From positions 186,001-250,000 of the forward strand of contig NZ_JADIKI010000021.1 of assembly GCF_044904605.1 (NCBI RefSeq): a stretch of 64,000 nucleotides of DNA. The letters run 5' to 3'. Below are positions 25,537-34,475 of this stretch, in pieces. A program made the position numbers and the translations under genes. The first letter of the stretch is position 1; each line of letters opens with the position of its first letter. This DNA comes from Dyella_B humi (GTDB lineage Bacteria; Pseudomonadota; Gammaproteobacteria; Xanthomonadales; Rhodanobacteraceae). The notes under the pieces were generated by a model. That model saw only the letters and a program-made list of their open reading frames with translations. It was not told the DNA's origin and did no database searches.

Positions 25537-27069
25537 CTACGCCCTCTTAGCCTGCGGAATCGCCGCTGCCATCACCTGCTCCTGCGTAAGGCCATCGTTG
25601 AGCAGATCCGCGCATAGTTTCCCCTCGCCCATCACCAACACGCGATCGCTCATGCCGAGAATCTCCGGCAGTTCCGAAGACACCAGGATGATCGAAATGC
25701 CCTCTTTCGCCAGCTCGAAGATCAGTCGATAGATATCCGCCTTGGCGCCCACGTCCACGCCGCGCGTCGGCTCATCGAGAATCAAAATGCGCGGACGCGT
25801 CAATAGCATGCGCGAAAACAGTGCCTTCTGCTGATTGCCGCCGGACAGGAAGGCAATCGGCAGCGAAGCGTTCGATGCCTTGATGTGCATGGACGCGATC
25901 TGCGCCTCGGCCGCGCTCCATTCACGCCCGCTGTCCACGTGACCAGCGCTTGCATAGTGCTGCAAAGTGGCCAGCGTGATGTTCTTGTCCACACCCAGCA
26001 GCGGCACGATGCCGTAGCGCTTGCGGTCTTCCGACACCAAGCCCATGCCGGCGCGAATCGCATCGCGCGGCGAGCGCACTTTCAATGACTTGCCGTCCAC
26101 GAACAGCTCGGCCTGGCTGCGCCCGGGATACGCGCCGAAAATGGCACTGACCAGTTCGGTGCGGCCCGCTCCGACCAGGCCGGCAATGCCCAGAATCTCG
26201 CCACGGCGCAACACGAACGAAACATCTTTCACGCGCTGGCGCGAGGGATCGGAAACGTCGTAGCAGGTGACGTGTTTCGCTTCGAACACCACGCCGCCGA
26301 TCTCGTGTTCCACCTTGGGATAGAGCGTTTCCAGCCGGCGTCCCACCATCATCGCAATAATGCTGTCCTCGTCCAGCTCGCTCATCGGTTTGGTGGCCAC
26401 GTGCTTGCCGTCGCGGATCACGCTGACCGTGTCGCAGACGCGCGCCACTTCGTCCAGCTTGTGCGAGATATAGATGCAGGCGATGCCTCGCTGTTTGAGT
26501 CGCTCGATGATGCCGAGCAGCACGTCGGTTTCCTTGCCGGATAACGACGATGTCGGCTCGTCGAAAATAAGCAGACGCGCATCCTTTGCCAGCGCCTTGG
26601 CGATCTCGAACAACTGCTGGTGGCCGCCGCCGAACGCCTTCACCGGCAGCGCAACGTTCACGTCCTCAAGCTGCAGTTCCTTCAGCAGCGCATGGGCGCG
26701 GGCATACATCGCCTCGTAATTCATACGTCCGCCCGGCAAAGTCAGCTCGTTGCCGAGAAACAGGTTCTCCACCACCGAGAGCTCGGGCACCAGCATCAGT
26801 TCCTGATGGATGATGACGATGCCGGCCTGCTCGCTGTCACGCACGGAACGCGCCTGCAGCGACTTGCCTTGCCAATGGATTTCGCCTTCCCACGTACCGT
26901 AGGGATAGACGCCTGATAGCACTTTCATCAGCGTGGATTTGCCGGCGCCGTTTTCGCCGCACAGCCCCAGGCATTCGCCGGGACGCACCTGTAGATCGAT
27001 GCCATCCAGCGCACGCACACCGCCGAACGATTTACGGATGTCCCGCATTGCGAACAAGTAATCGCTCAT
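25537..27069 (-). CDS. xylG: D-xylose ABC transporter ATP-binding protein XylG
   Basis: A 510-residue protein with two tandem ABC domains. The first has Walker A GENGAGKST (38-46), a GGHQQLFEIA signature and LLIFDEPTSSL. The second has a degenerate Walker A (GLVGAGRTEL), SGGNQQKALFSRMLLTRPR and ILDEPTRGVD. This asymmetric pattern is standard for monosaccharide importers (RbsA/XylG/MglA). It lies between xylF and xylH and energises xylose uptake. The length is normal. Confidence 0.95.
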   Translation of the reverse strand: MSDYLFAMRDIRKSFGGVRALDGIDLQVRPGECLGLCGENGAGKSTLMKVLSGVYPYGTWEGEIHWQGKSLQARSVRDSEQAGIVIIHQELMLVPELSVVENLFLGNELTLPGGRMNYEAMYARAHALLKELQLEDVNVALPVKAFGGGHQQLFEIAKALAKDARLLIFDEPTSSLSGKETDVLLGIIERLKQRGIACIYISHKLDEVARVCDTVSVIRDGKHVATKPMSELDEDSIIAMMVGRRLETLYPKVEHEIGGVVFEAKHVTCYDVSDPSRQRVKDVSFVLRRGEILGIAGLVGAGRTELVSAIFGAYPGRSQAELFVDGKSLKVRSPRDAIRAGMGLVSEDRKRYGIVPLLGVDKNITLATLQHYASAGHVDSGREWSAAEAQIASMHIKASNASLPIAFLSGGNQQKALFSRMLLTRPRILILDEPTRGVDVGAKADIYRLIFELAKEGISIILVSSELPEILGMSDRVLVMGEGKLCADLLNDGLTQEQVMAAAIPQAKRA

Positions 27070-27079
27070 GACGGTCGAC

Positions 27080-28090
27080 TCATTTGCCGTAGATCTGGGT
27101 GTGCGTGTAGAAGCCGTCGCTGATCACGACGCCCACGTTTTGCTGCGTCAGCAGAATCGGATTGAGCAGCACCGTGTCGACATTTTTCGTGCCGTTGTTC
27201 AAGGTGGTGGTGTACTGAGGCTTTTCATCGCGCACCAGTTCCACGGAAAGTTCTGCAGCTTGCGTGGCGAGTTGCTTGATGGGCTTGTACACGGTCATCG
27301 CCTGCGTGCCGTCGATCACGCGCTTGACCGCGGCCAAGTCCGCATCCTGTCCGGATACCGGCACCTTGCCCGCCAGCCCTTGCGCGGCCAGCGCCTGGAT
27401 TGCACCACCAGCGGTGCCGTCGTTGGAAGCGACCACGCCCTGGATGTTGTTGGCATTTGCAGTCAACGCATCTTCGACGATGCGCAACGCCTTTGATGCA
27501 TCCCAATCGGGCGTCCATTGCTGGCCGACGATCTTGATCGAACCGTTGTCGATCGCTGGCTGCAATACTTTCATCTGGCCTTGGCGAATGATTTTGGCGT
27601 TGTTGTCGGTAGGCGAACCGCCGAGTAGGAAATAATCGCCTTTCGGCGCCCTGTTCAACACGCCCTGCGCCTGCAGCTCCCCTACCCGCTCGTTGTCGAA
27701 GGTGATGTAGGCATCGACGTTAGCGTTGAGGATAAGGCGATCGTAGGAAACCACCTTGATGCCGTTGCGCTCTGCCTCCGCCACCACGTTGCTGAGCACC
27801 TTGGAGTTGAACGGCACGATCACCAGCACGTCGACTTCGCGTGCGATGAGGTTTTCAAGTTGCGCGACCTGGCGCTCCTCGCTGGCGTCAGCCGATTGTA
27901 CGTAGACCTTGGCGCCGAGTTTGGTGGCAGCGGCGACGAAGTAGTCGCGGTCGTGGGCCCAGCGTTCGAGGCGCAGGTCATCGATGGAGAAGCCGATGAC
28001 GGGGTGGTCTTTGCTGGCATGGGCGGTGGAGGTCGCGAGCATTGATGTAGCCAACACCATGCATACGCCGAGCACCCTCATAGCCGTCAT
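27080..28090 (-). CDS. xylF: Periplasmic D-xylose-binding protein XylF
   Basis: A 336-residue protein with signal peptide ending TSTAHA, followed by SKDHPVIGFSIDDLRLERWA, the conserved XylF N-terminus. Further XylF-like parts are DVLVIVPFNSKVLSNVVAEA, VSYDRLILNANVDAYITFDN and VVASNDGTAGGAIQALAAQG. It is a type 1 periplasmic binding fold that delivers xylose to XylGH. The ATG overlaps the xylB stop by 4 bp, showing coupling within the operon. Confidence 0.95.
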   Translation of the reverse strand: MTAMRVLGVCMVLATSMLATSTAHASKDHPVIGFSIDDLRLERWAHDRDYFVAAATKLGAKVYVQSADASEERQVAQLENLIAREVDVLVIVPFNSKVLSNVVAEAERNGIKVVSYDRLILNANVDAYITFDNERVGELQAQGVLNRAPKGDYFLLGGSPTDNNAKIIRQGQMKVLQPAIDNGSIKIVGQQWTPDWDASKALRIVEDALTANANNIQGVVASNDGTAGGAIQALAAQGLAGKVPVSGQDADLAAVKRVIDGTQAMTVYKPIKQLATQAAELSVELVRDEKPQYTTTLNNGTKNVDTVLLNPILLTQQNVGVVISDGFYTHTQIYGK

Positions 28091-29571
28091 ACCGCCCCCT
28101 CCACCCGATAAACCCCGGCAAGCTGGCTATACAACGCCCGGAATTTCGGCTGCCTATGCTCGCGATAATACGCATGTCGCGACAGATTCGGTTGACACAC
28201 GGCCGTCACTTCCGGCATCTCGCATACGTCGGCCAAAGTGGCGCCCGGTTCAGCAGCAAGATGCGCCAACCTTGCCGCGCCAAGCGCAGCGCCAACCTCA
28301 CCGCCCGCACGCAAAGTCAACGGACGACCGATGATGTCCGCCAACATCTGCGTCCAATAAGCACTGCGCGATCCGCCGCCGATCACGGTGATGTCGTCCG
28401 CATGCAAACCTGCCGCGTCGACCGCTTCGATGCCGTCGAGCAAGCCAAGCCCCACGCCTTCCAGCGTGGCGTTGGCCAAATCGGTACGTGAGGTATCCGC
28501 ACGCAAGCCGGTGAATGCGCCGCACGCATGCACGTCATTGTGCGGCGTGCGTTCGCCGCTGAGATAAGGCAGAAAGACCGGACCGTCGTGACGCATGCCG
28601 GCTTGTTCAGCATCGGCCAGCATCGTTGCGACGCTGCCGTATCCGCTCAAGCCCGCCGTGAAATCCAGGCAACTGGCGGCACTCAACATCACTGACATCA
28701 GATGCCACGTACCCGGCAAGGCATGGCAGAAACTATGCACCGCCTGCTCGGGACGCGCGAGATAACCGTCGGATACCGCGAAATACACACCCGAGGTGCC
28801 CAGCGACAACATCGCCTGCTTGTGCCGCACGATGCCGACACCGACCGCACCCGCCGCATTGTCACCGCCACCGGCGGCAACCGGCACGCGCTGCATGCCC
28901 CATCGATCAGCCAAGGCTTGGCTGAGGTAACCGGTGACCGCGTTGCCTTCGTATACCGTGGGCATCGCATCCAGCGACAACCCGGTGGCTTCCAGCATGC
29001 GCTTGCTCCAGCGCCGCTCGGCCACGTTCAACCACAGCGTGCCGGCCGCATCGGAAACGTCGGTGGCGTATTCGCCGGTTAGGCCGAGACGCAGGTAATC
29101 CTTCGGCAACAGCACTTTGGCGATGCGCTCGAATACCGCCGGCTCATGCTCGCGCAACCACAGCAGCTTGGGCGCGGTGAAGCCGGGCATGGCGAGGTTG
29201 CCGGTGATTTCCTGAAAACCGGGCCAGCTTTCTATCTCGCGGCATTGCGCGTCGCAGCGTCCGTCGTTCCACAGAATGGCCGGCCGCAGCACGCGGTCGG
29301 CCTTGTCAAGCACGGTGGCGCCGTGCATCTGCCCGCTCAGGCCGATGCCGGCGATCTGGCGCGGGGAAATTCCTTCTCTGCCCGCTCCGGCCAACACCTG
29401 CTCGATCGCCGCTTGCGCGGCCGTCCACCATGCATGCGGATCCTGTTCGGACCAGCGCGGCTGCGGATTGGATACTGCCAACGCATGCGACGCGGTGGCG
29501 CGCACCTTGCCGGTAGCATCGATCAGCACGGCCTTGATGGCCGAGGTCCCCAGATCTATCCCCAGATACAT
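28087..29571 (-). CDS. xylB: Xylulokinase XylB
   Basis: A 494-residue FGGY-family kinase that phosphorylates D-xylulose to xylulose 5-phosphate for the pentose phosphate route. Visible motifs are the phosphate-binding GIDLGTSAIKAVLID at the N-terminus, ISGLSGQMHG-like GIGLSGQMHGATVLD, LPKDYLRLGLTGEYATDVSD, the catalytic Asp candidate in AGGGDNAAGAVGVG, and LSLGTSGVYFAV. It starts 8 bp after the xylA stop. Length and motif order are normal. Confidence 0.95.
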   Translation of the reverse strand: MYLGIDLGTSAIKAVLIDATGKVRATASHALAVSNPQPRWSEQDPHAWWTAAQAAIEQVLAGAGREGISPRQIAGIGLSGQMHGATVLDKADRVLRPAILWNDGRCDAQCREIESWPGFQEITGNLAMPGFTAPKLLWLREHEPAVFERIAKVLLPKDYLRLGLTGEYATDVSDAAGTLWLNVAERRWSKRMLEATGLSLDAMPTVYEGNAVTGYLSQALADRWGMQRVPVAAGGGDNAAGAVGVGIVRHKQAMLSLGTSGVYFAVSDGYLARPEQAVHSFCHALPGTWHLMSVMLSAASCLDFTAGLSGYGSVATMLADAEQAGMRHDGPVFLPYLSGERTPHNDVHACGAFTGLRADTSRTDLANATLEGVGLGLLDGIEAVDAAGLHADDITVIGGGSRSAYWTQMLADIIGRPLTLRAGGEVGAALGAARLAHLAAEPGATLADVCEMPEVTAVCQPNLSRHAYYREHRQPKFRALYSQLAGVYRVEGAV

Positions 29572-29579
29572 GCGGCCGC

Positions 29580-30896
29580 TCAGCCGTAGATGTAAGCGTT
29601 GACCAGGTTTTCCAGATATTCCTGTTGTCCTGATGCATGCGCCGGGCGCAGATCGCGCTTGACCGCTTCCTGCGACAACGATTCGAGCGTATAGCCGCCT
29701 TCCAGGATCTGCTTGCCGAATGACGCATCCCAGCCGGCGTAACGCTTGGCCTTGAACTCGGCCAGGGCGTCGCGCTCGATCATCTTCGCAGCACGTTCCA
29801 GCGCCAGCGCCAGCGCATCGATGGCGCCGATATGACCATGGAACAGGTCCGCCGGATCGCTGCTCTGGCGGCGCACCTTGGTGTCGAAATTGAAGCCACC
29901 GGTGGTGAAGCCGCCATGGCGCAGGATTTCGTACATCACCAGGGTGAGCTCTTCCACGCTGTTGGGGAACTGGTCGGTATCCCAGCCGTTCTGCGGATCG
30001 CCGCGGTTGGCGTCGATGCTGCCGAACACGCCCAGTGAAATGGCGGTGGCCACTTCATGATGGAAGGAGTGACCGGCGAGCGTGGCGTGGTTGGCTTCCA
30101 GGTTCACCTTGATTTCCTGCTCCAGGCCGAACTCCTTGAGGAAGCCGAATACCGTAGCGGTGTCGTAGTCGTATTGATGCTTGGTGGGTTCCTGTGGCTT
30201 GGGTTCGATCAGGATCGTGCCCTTGAAACCGATCTTGTGCTTGTGCTCCACCACCATCTGGAAGAAGCGGCCCAGCTGCGCGCGCTCGCGCCGCAGGTCG
30301 GTGTTGAGCAGCGTGTCGTAGCCTTCGCGCCCGCCCCACAGCACATAGTTGGCGCCACCCAGGCGATGCGTAGCGGCCATGGCGTGGAACACCTGCGTGG
30401 CCGCGCAAGCAAACACTTCCGGCTGCGGGCTGCTGGCCGCGCCCGCCGCATAACGCGGATGGCTGAATAGGTTGGCCGTGCCCCATAGCAGCTTCACGCC
30501 GGCCTGGGACTGCTTGGCTTCCAGCACATCCACCATGGCGGAAAGATTGCTCACGTACTCGGAAAGGCTTCCGCCCTCCGGCGCCACGTCGGTGTCATGG
30601 AAGGTATAGAACGGCGTGCCCAGGCGCTTGAAGAAATCGAAGGCCGCATCGGCCTTCTCGCGTGCCCGCTGCAATGGGTCGCCGCTTTCATGCCACGGAC
30701 GATGGAAGGTGCCAGAACCGAACATGTCGGTGCCCGGCCACACGAAGTTGTGCCAATAGCACACGGCGAGACGGAGGTGCTCGTCCATGCGCTTGCCCAG
30801 CACCAGGCGGGCCGGGTCGTAATGACGGAAGCCAAGGGCGCTGGAGGTGTCCGCGCCGGGCCGGTCGATAGGGGAAATGTGGTCAAAATAACTCAT
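29580..30896 (-). CDS. xylA: Xylose isomerase XylA
   Basis: A 438-residue class II xylose isomerase. Active-site and metal residues are all present: H100 and D103 in TFHDTDVAPEG, WGGREGYDTLLNTD, IEPKPQEPTKHQYD, NLEANHATLAGHSFHHE, DANRGDPQNGWDTDQFP and GGFNFDTKVRR. It interconverts D-xylose and D-xylulose in the cytoplasm. It is the first gene of a minus-strand operon xylA-xylB-xylF-xylG-xylH, divergent from xylR. The 5' region contains a foldback repeat (30930-31071) between the start codon and the probable promoter. Confidence 0.97.
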   Translation of the reverse strand: MSYFDHISPIDRPGADTSSALGFRHYDPARLVLGKRMDEHLRLAVCYWHNFVWPGTDMFGSGTFHRPWHESGDPLQRAREKADAAFDFFKRLGTPFYTFHDTDVAPEGGSLSEYVSNLSAMVDVLEAKQSQAGVKLLWGTANLFSHPRYAAGAASSPQPEVFACAATQVFHAMAATHRLGGANYVLWGGREGYDTLLNTDLRRERAQLGRFFQMVVEHKHKIGFKGTILIEPKPQEPTKHQYDYDTATVFGFLKEFGLEQEIKVNLEANHATLAGHSFHHEVATAISLGVFGSIDANRGDPQNGWDTDQFPNSVEELTLVMYEILRHGGFTTGGFNFDTKVRRQSSDPADLFHGHIGAIDALALALERAAKMIERDALAEFKAKRYAGWDASFGKQILEGGYTLESLSQEAVKRDLRPAHASGQQEYLENLVNAYIYG

Positions 30897-31240
30897 GAGG
30901 GGAAGCTCCTAATTCGCCTGGAATGCTCCGATTTGGTCTGCGCAGGTGGCACCGTCTGTGTCTATTCGCAGGCCACAGGACTGTCGGCGAAGGCAGACTG
31001 GCTGGCTATCGAGACGACGGGCCGAAGGCATGTGGACAGAGACAGACAGTGACGCCTGCGCAGGCCGAATCGGATCATTCCTTCGGATGCTGCAGTTCAC
31101 CTGTTTCTCCCGCAATTGCGAAATCCATCAGCGGCGCTAGATTTTTCTTTGTCGCGTTGCGTCATGTGCCTGATCCTGCGAACTGTTAGCGTCGCGTCTA
31201 CGGCACACGCCGTTGTTGTAATTGGTTTGCTGCCCATACC
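30897..31240. promoter_or_regulatory. xylA-xylR divergent control region
   Basis: A 344-bp region between the divergent xylA and xylR genes, where XylR must act. About 40% of it (30930-31071) is taken up by a foldback repeat, leaving 31072-31240 as the part free to hold promoters and AraC-type half sites. I could not define operator half sites with confidence. Confidence 0.6.
30930..31071. repeat. One-armed relative of the 280-bp foldback element in the xylA leader
   Basis: The ends GATTTGGTCTGCGCAGG (30930-30946) and the reverse complement of 31055-31071 (GATTCGGCCTGCGCAGG) pair, making a 142-bp hairpin. Its interior, TCGCAGGCCACAGGACTGTC and then GGCGAAGGCAGACTGG, closely matches the reverse complement of arm B at 22292-22389. 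It lies about 35 bp upstream of the xylA start codon. Confidence 0.8.
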
Positions 31241-32425
31241 ATGACGAAGCCACACCGCATCGCACTGCTGTTCAATGCCAACAAGGTGTACGACCGGCAG
31301 GTGATCGCCGGCATCGGGCAATATCTCACGTCCACACGCGTGAAATGGGACCTGTTCATGGAAGAGGATTTCCGCAGCCGCACGGTGGGCATTCACCAGT
31401 GGCGCGGGGACGGCATCATTGCCGACTTTGACGATCCCTTGGTGTGCGAGGCACTGGCCTCCATGCCTATTCCTGTGGTCGCTGTAGGCGGCTCCTACGC
31501 GGATGAAACGCAGTACCCGCACAACATTCCTTATGTGGCTACCGATAACCACAAACTGGTTCGGCTGGCCTACGACCATCTGATCGAACAGGGCCTGCAT
31601 CGCTTCGCCTTCTACGGCCTGCCGCCCAGCCCCGTTTGCCGTTGGGCGCACGAGCGCGAAGCGGCATTCCTGCAGATGGTGCGTGCGGACGGGCTGGACG
31701 GCACCGTGTACCGCGGATCCTCCACCAGCGCCGGCGGCTGGGGCCGCGCCCAGGAAGATCTGGTGGAATGGGTACGCTCGCTGCCCAAGCCGATCGGCAT
31801 CGTCGCCACCACCGACGCGCGCGCCCGGCATCTGCTGCAAGCCTGCATCGTGGCGGATGTGCCGATTCCAGAACAGATCGCTATCGTCGGCATCGACAAC
31901 GATCCCATCGCGCAATTGCTATGCCGCATTCCGCTCACGTCGGTGATCCAGGGCGCGGAAGAAATGGGCCGCATGTCCGCTCAGGTGCTGCACCAGATGC
32001 TGCACGGCGGCGACTGCTCCACCACTCGCGTACTGGTGCCACCAGTAGGCATCAACGTGCAGGCCACCAGCCTGCATCAGCCGCTGAAGAGCGCTTACGT
32101 GATGCGCGCCAAACATTACATCCGCCAATACGCGTGCTTAGGGATCAAGACCGAACAAGTGGCTGACTACGTGGGTATCTCGCGCACGCTGCTGGAAGAA
32201 CACTTCAAGCGTGAGCTGAAGCAATCCGTGCACCAGACCATTCTGGAACACAAGCTGGAAATGGCGCGGCATATGCTGACCGATTCCTCGATTCCGTTGA
32301 CCGAGGTCGCCGTGCGCAGCGGCTTCACTTCATTGCAATACATGTACGCGGTGTTTCGGCGCGAGTTCAATTGCACGCCGCGGCAATACATGGAGAACGC
32401 AAGCGGAAGTGTGCGGAGTCATTAA
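31241..32425 (+). CDS. xylR: Xylose-responsive AraC-family activator XylR
   Basis: A 394-residue protein. The N-terminal part is a periplasmic-binding-protein-like sugar-sensing domain (IALLFNANKVYDRQVIAGIG; CRWAHEREAAFL; IAIVGIDNDPIAQLLCRIPL), and the C-terminal 100 residues are an AraC DNA-binding domain with two helix-turn-helices (VADYVGISRTLLEEHFKREL and LTEVAVRSGFTSLQYMYAVF). This architecture is that of E. coli XylR, the xylose-dependent activator of xylAB and xylFGH. It is divergent from xylA, as in that system. The start is the first ATG of the conserved domain, eight codons before LLFNANK. Confidence 0.95.
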   Translation: MTKPHRIALLFNANKVYDRQVIAGIGQYLTSTRVKWDLFMEEDFRSRTVGIHQWRGDGIIADFDDPLVCEALASMPIPVVAVGGSYADETQYPHNIPYVATDNHKLVRLAYDHLIEQGLHRFAFYGLPPSPVCRWAHEREAAFLQMVRADGLDGTVYRGSSTSAGGWGRAQEDLVEWVRSLPKPIGIVATTDARARHLLQACIVADVPIPEQIAIVGIDNDPIAQLLCRIPLTSVIQGAEEMGRMSAQVLHQMLHGGDCSTTRVLVPPVGINVQATSLHQPLKSAYVMRAKHYIRQYACLGIKTEQVADYVGISRTLLEEHFKRELKQSVHQTILEHKLEMARHMLTDSSIPLTEVAVRSGFTSLQYMYAVFRREFNCTPRQYMENASGSVRSH

Positions 32426-32596
32426 CTCCCCGCTGATGTCGCGAAAGTCCTTACCAAGCAGGGACGCTCAAGACAAATCGCCGCAAATTGCGTGATGCAC
32501 GACGCAAGCTGGTGTGGTTGTCACTGCCGGGACAAGCGAACGATTGAACCCAGCATGCAATATCGGGCGCAGACTTCCTTGTTACGGAGGCAATCC

Positions 32597-32911
32597 ATGC
32601 GTCGGGTGCCCATGCTTTATGTTGTTTTCCTGCTTGGCTTGGCTACGGTTGCGCAAGCCACAAGTACGACGTCGACTACGACGACTTCCTCGACACAACA
32701 AGGCAACGGATCCAGCACAAACGGTGCCGCGCCACCATCGCCACCGCCCGGTGGTGGCATGGAGAATCATTGCCCACCACCTACGCCTTCCAATCCCGAT
32801 CCAGGCTGCAAACCGCCGCCGCTGCCGCCGGGCGTGACACCGGGCGCACAAAGCAGCCAACCGCCGGCGGGTGGAAAGCCACCAGCAGGTTCGTCGAGTG
32901 GGTCCTCGTAG
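32597..32911 (+). CDS. Small secreted Pro/Gly/Ser-rich protein (104 aa)
   Basis: A 104-residue protein with a signal peptide (MRRVPMLYVVFLLGLATVAQA). The mature part is low-complexity: a Thr/Ser tract, then PPSPPPGGGMENHCPPPTPS and a Gly/Pro/Ser tail. Two cysteines (NHC and PGC) could form a disulfide. A GGAGG sequence is placed well before the ATG at 32597; an open frame extends 105 bp further 5' but lacks a signal. No family is recognised. It may be a wall- or matrix-associated spacer protein. Confidence 0.6.
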   Translation: MRRVPMLYVVFLLGLATVAQATSTTSTTTTSSTQQGNGSSTNGAAPPSPPPGGGMENHCPPPTPSNPDPGCKPPPLPPGVTPGAQSSQPPAGGKPPAGSSSGSS

Positions 32912-32930
32912 GCTGGAATGCAATCCCAGC
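32907..32930. repeat. GTAGGCTGGGAT-type hairpin copy
   Basis: CGTAGGCTGGAATGCAATCCCAGC, a slightly degenerate copy of the REP-like hairpin at 11692, overlaps the stop codon of the small secreted protein. A further half copy (AGCTGGAATTCGCATCCCAGCT) follows at about 32959-32980. Confidence 0.7.
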
Positions 32931-33027
32931 AATACACGATACTAAGTAGTCGCAAGCAATAGCTGGAATTCGCATCCCAGCTCACCCGGCTGGCTGAGGC
33001 ATCCAATGATGCCTCAACCTCTCGGTA

Positions 33028-34278
33028 TCATTTGGCTGGCACGGCTTCACGCAACGGCGCACTTTCCGCACGCCCTTCCGCCATTGCCACACCGCGCGCC
33101 TCAGGCCCGAACGCCATCAGCAGCACCAGCACAACGGCCACCGTAGCCGCGACCAGCAACAGCGCGTAACCGTAATCCTGCCCATGCCGCTGCGCGATTT
33201 CCGCCTGCAGCACCGGATTGATCGCTGCCAGGAAATTGCCGAGCTGATAAACAAAGCCGGGAAAGGTGCCGCGGATTTCCGCCGGCGACAGCTCATTGAG
33301 ATGCGCCGGCACCACGCCCCACGCGCCCTGCACACCAAACTGCATCACGAACGCCGCCGCGCATAGCATGTACACATCCCTGCTGTGCGACCACGGATAG
33401 ACCGCTAGTAGCGCCAACCCACAAGCCAATATGATCGCGCGGCGCCGACCGATCTTCTGGCTCAGCATGCCGAAGAACAGTCCGCCCAGAATCGCTGCCA
33501 CGTTGTAGACCAGCACGATGTTGGTAAGCGTCGCGTGCGGCAGTCCCAGTTGCTTGGCGAGGAAGAGCTTGGGATAGATGTCCTGCGTGCCGTGCGAAAA
33601 GAAATTGAAGGCGGTCATCATGGCGATCGCGTAGATCGTCAATTTCGCATTCGACTTCACAATCTGCAGCAAGGAGCTCTTGGGCCGCTGCCGCATCACC
33701 TCGAATGCGGGGCTCTCATGAATCTTGGCGTTGATAAAGAACACCAGCAGCGCCGGTGCCGCACCCACAAAGAACATCCCGCGCCAGCCGAGAGACTCGT
33801 AACAAAGACCGAACAGCAGTGTGGCAAGGAAATAGCCTGTCGGATAACCGGCCTGCAGCAGGCCCGACACCCAACCACGCCAGCGGCTGGGGATCGTCTC
33901 CATCACCAACGAACTGCCCACACCCCACTCGCCGCCCATGGCGATGCCGAACAAAGTACGGATCACCAGGAACGATACGTACGACCAGGCCAGGCCGCTA
34001 ACGAATTCGAACAGCGAATAAAGCAGGATCACCAGCATCAGCGTGGGCTTGCGTCCATAGCGATCTGCCATTCGGCCGAACACGAAAGCGCCGATCGCGC
34101 GCGAGGCGAGCGTCAGCGTGATGGCCAGTGTGATGCTGGTGATGCTTACGCCGAAAGTCTTGGCGACTTCATCGAATGTGAACACCAAGATGAAGAAATC
34201 GAACGCGTCCAGGGTCCAGCCCAGGAACGCGGCGATCACGGTGTTGCGTGCTCGCGCGATGTCTGCTGCGGAAGTCAT
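33028..34278 (-). CDS. MFS transporter (SHS-like carboxylate/sugar-acid proton symporter family)
   Basis: A 416-residue inner-membrane protein with about twelve helices. The segment GWTLDAFDFFILVFTFDEVA near the N-terminus, the loop GRMADRYGRKPTLM and GIAMGGEWGVGSSLVMETIP are signatures of the metabolite:H+ symporter branch (sialate, lactate and aromatic-acid type carriers). The start at 34278 has AGGA seven to eight bases upstream; a start 48 bp further up is less likely. It lies downstream of a porin gene with a palindromic repeat between them, suggesting a shared outer-inner membrane uptake route. Substrate is not deducible. Confidence 0.82.
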   Translation of the reverse strand: MTSAADIARARNTVIAAFLGWTLDAFDFFILVFTFDEVAKTFGVSITSITLAITLTLASRAIGAFVFGRMADRYGRKPTLMLVILLYSLFEFVSGLAWSYVSFLVIRTLFGIAMGGEWGVGSSLVMETIPSRWRGWVSGLLQAGYPTGYFLATLLFGLCYESLGWRGMFFVGAAPALLVFFINAKIHESPAFEVMRQRPKSSLLQIVKSNAKLTIYAIAMMTAFNFFSHGTQDIYPKLFLAKQLGLPHATLTNIVLVYNVAAILGGLFFGMLSQKIGRRRAIILACGLALLAVYPWSHSRDVYMLCAAAFVMQFGVQGAWGVVPAHLNELSPAEIRGTFPGFVYQLGNFLAAINPVLQAEIAQRHGQDYGYALLLVAATVAVVLVLLMAFGPEARGVAMAEGRAESAPLREAVPAK

Positions 34279-34354
34279 GAAAAATTCCTGCTGATTGCCG
34301 ATTAAAAAATTCTGCAAACCACACACAACTCAGCACACCTCGGCCCTCCATGGC

Positions 34355-34432
34355 CGTCATTCCCGCGGAAGCGGGAATCCATCTTTGCCTTTGCATCAGA
34401 GCGAATGGATTCCCGCTTTCGTGGGAATGACG
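34355..34432. repeat. Paired 27-bp CGTCATTCC...GGAATCCA repeat in the porin-MFS gap
   Basis: The arms 34355-34381 and 34406-34432 are inverted copies (25 of 27 matches) of the same repeat found at 25419-25498 and 46401-46520. Confidence 0.9.
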
Positions 34433-34475
34433 GCAAGGCAAAATGAGGCTTCATAAGGAAGTGTGTAGGAACACG

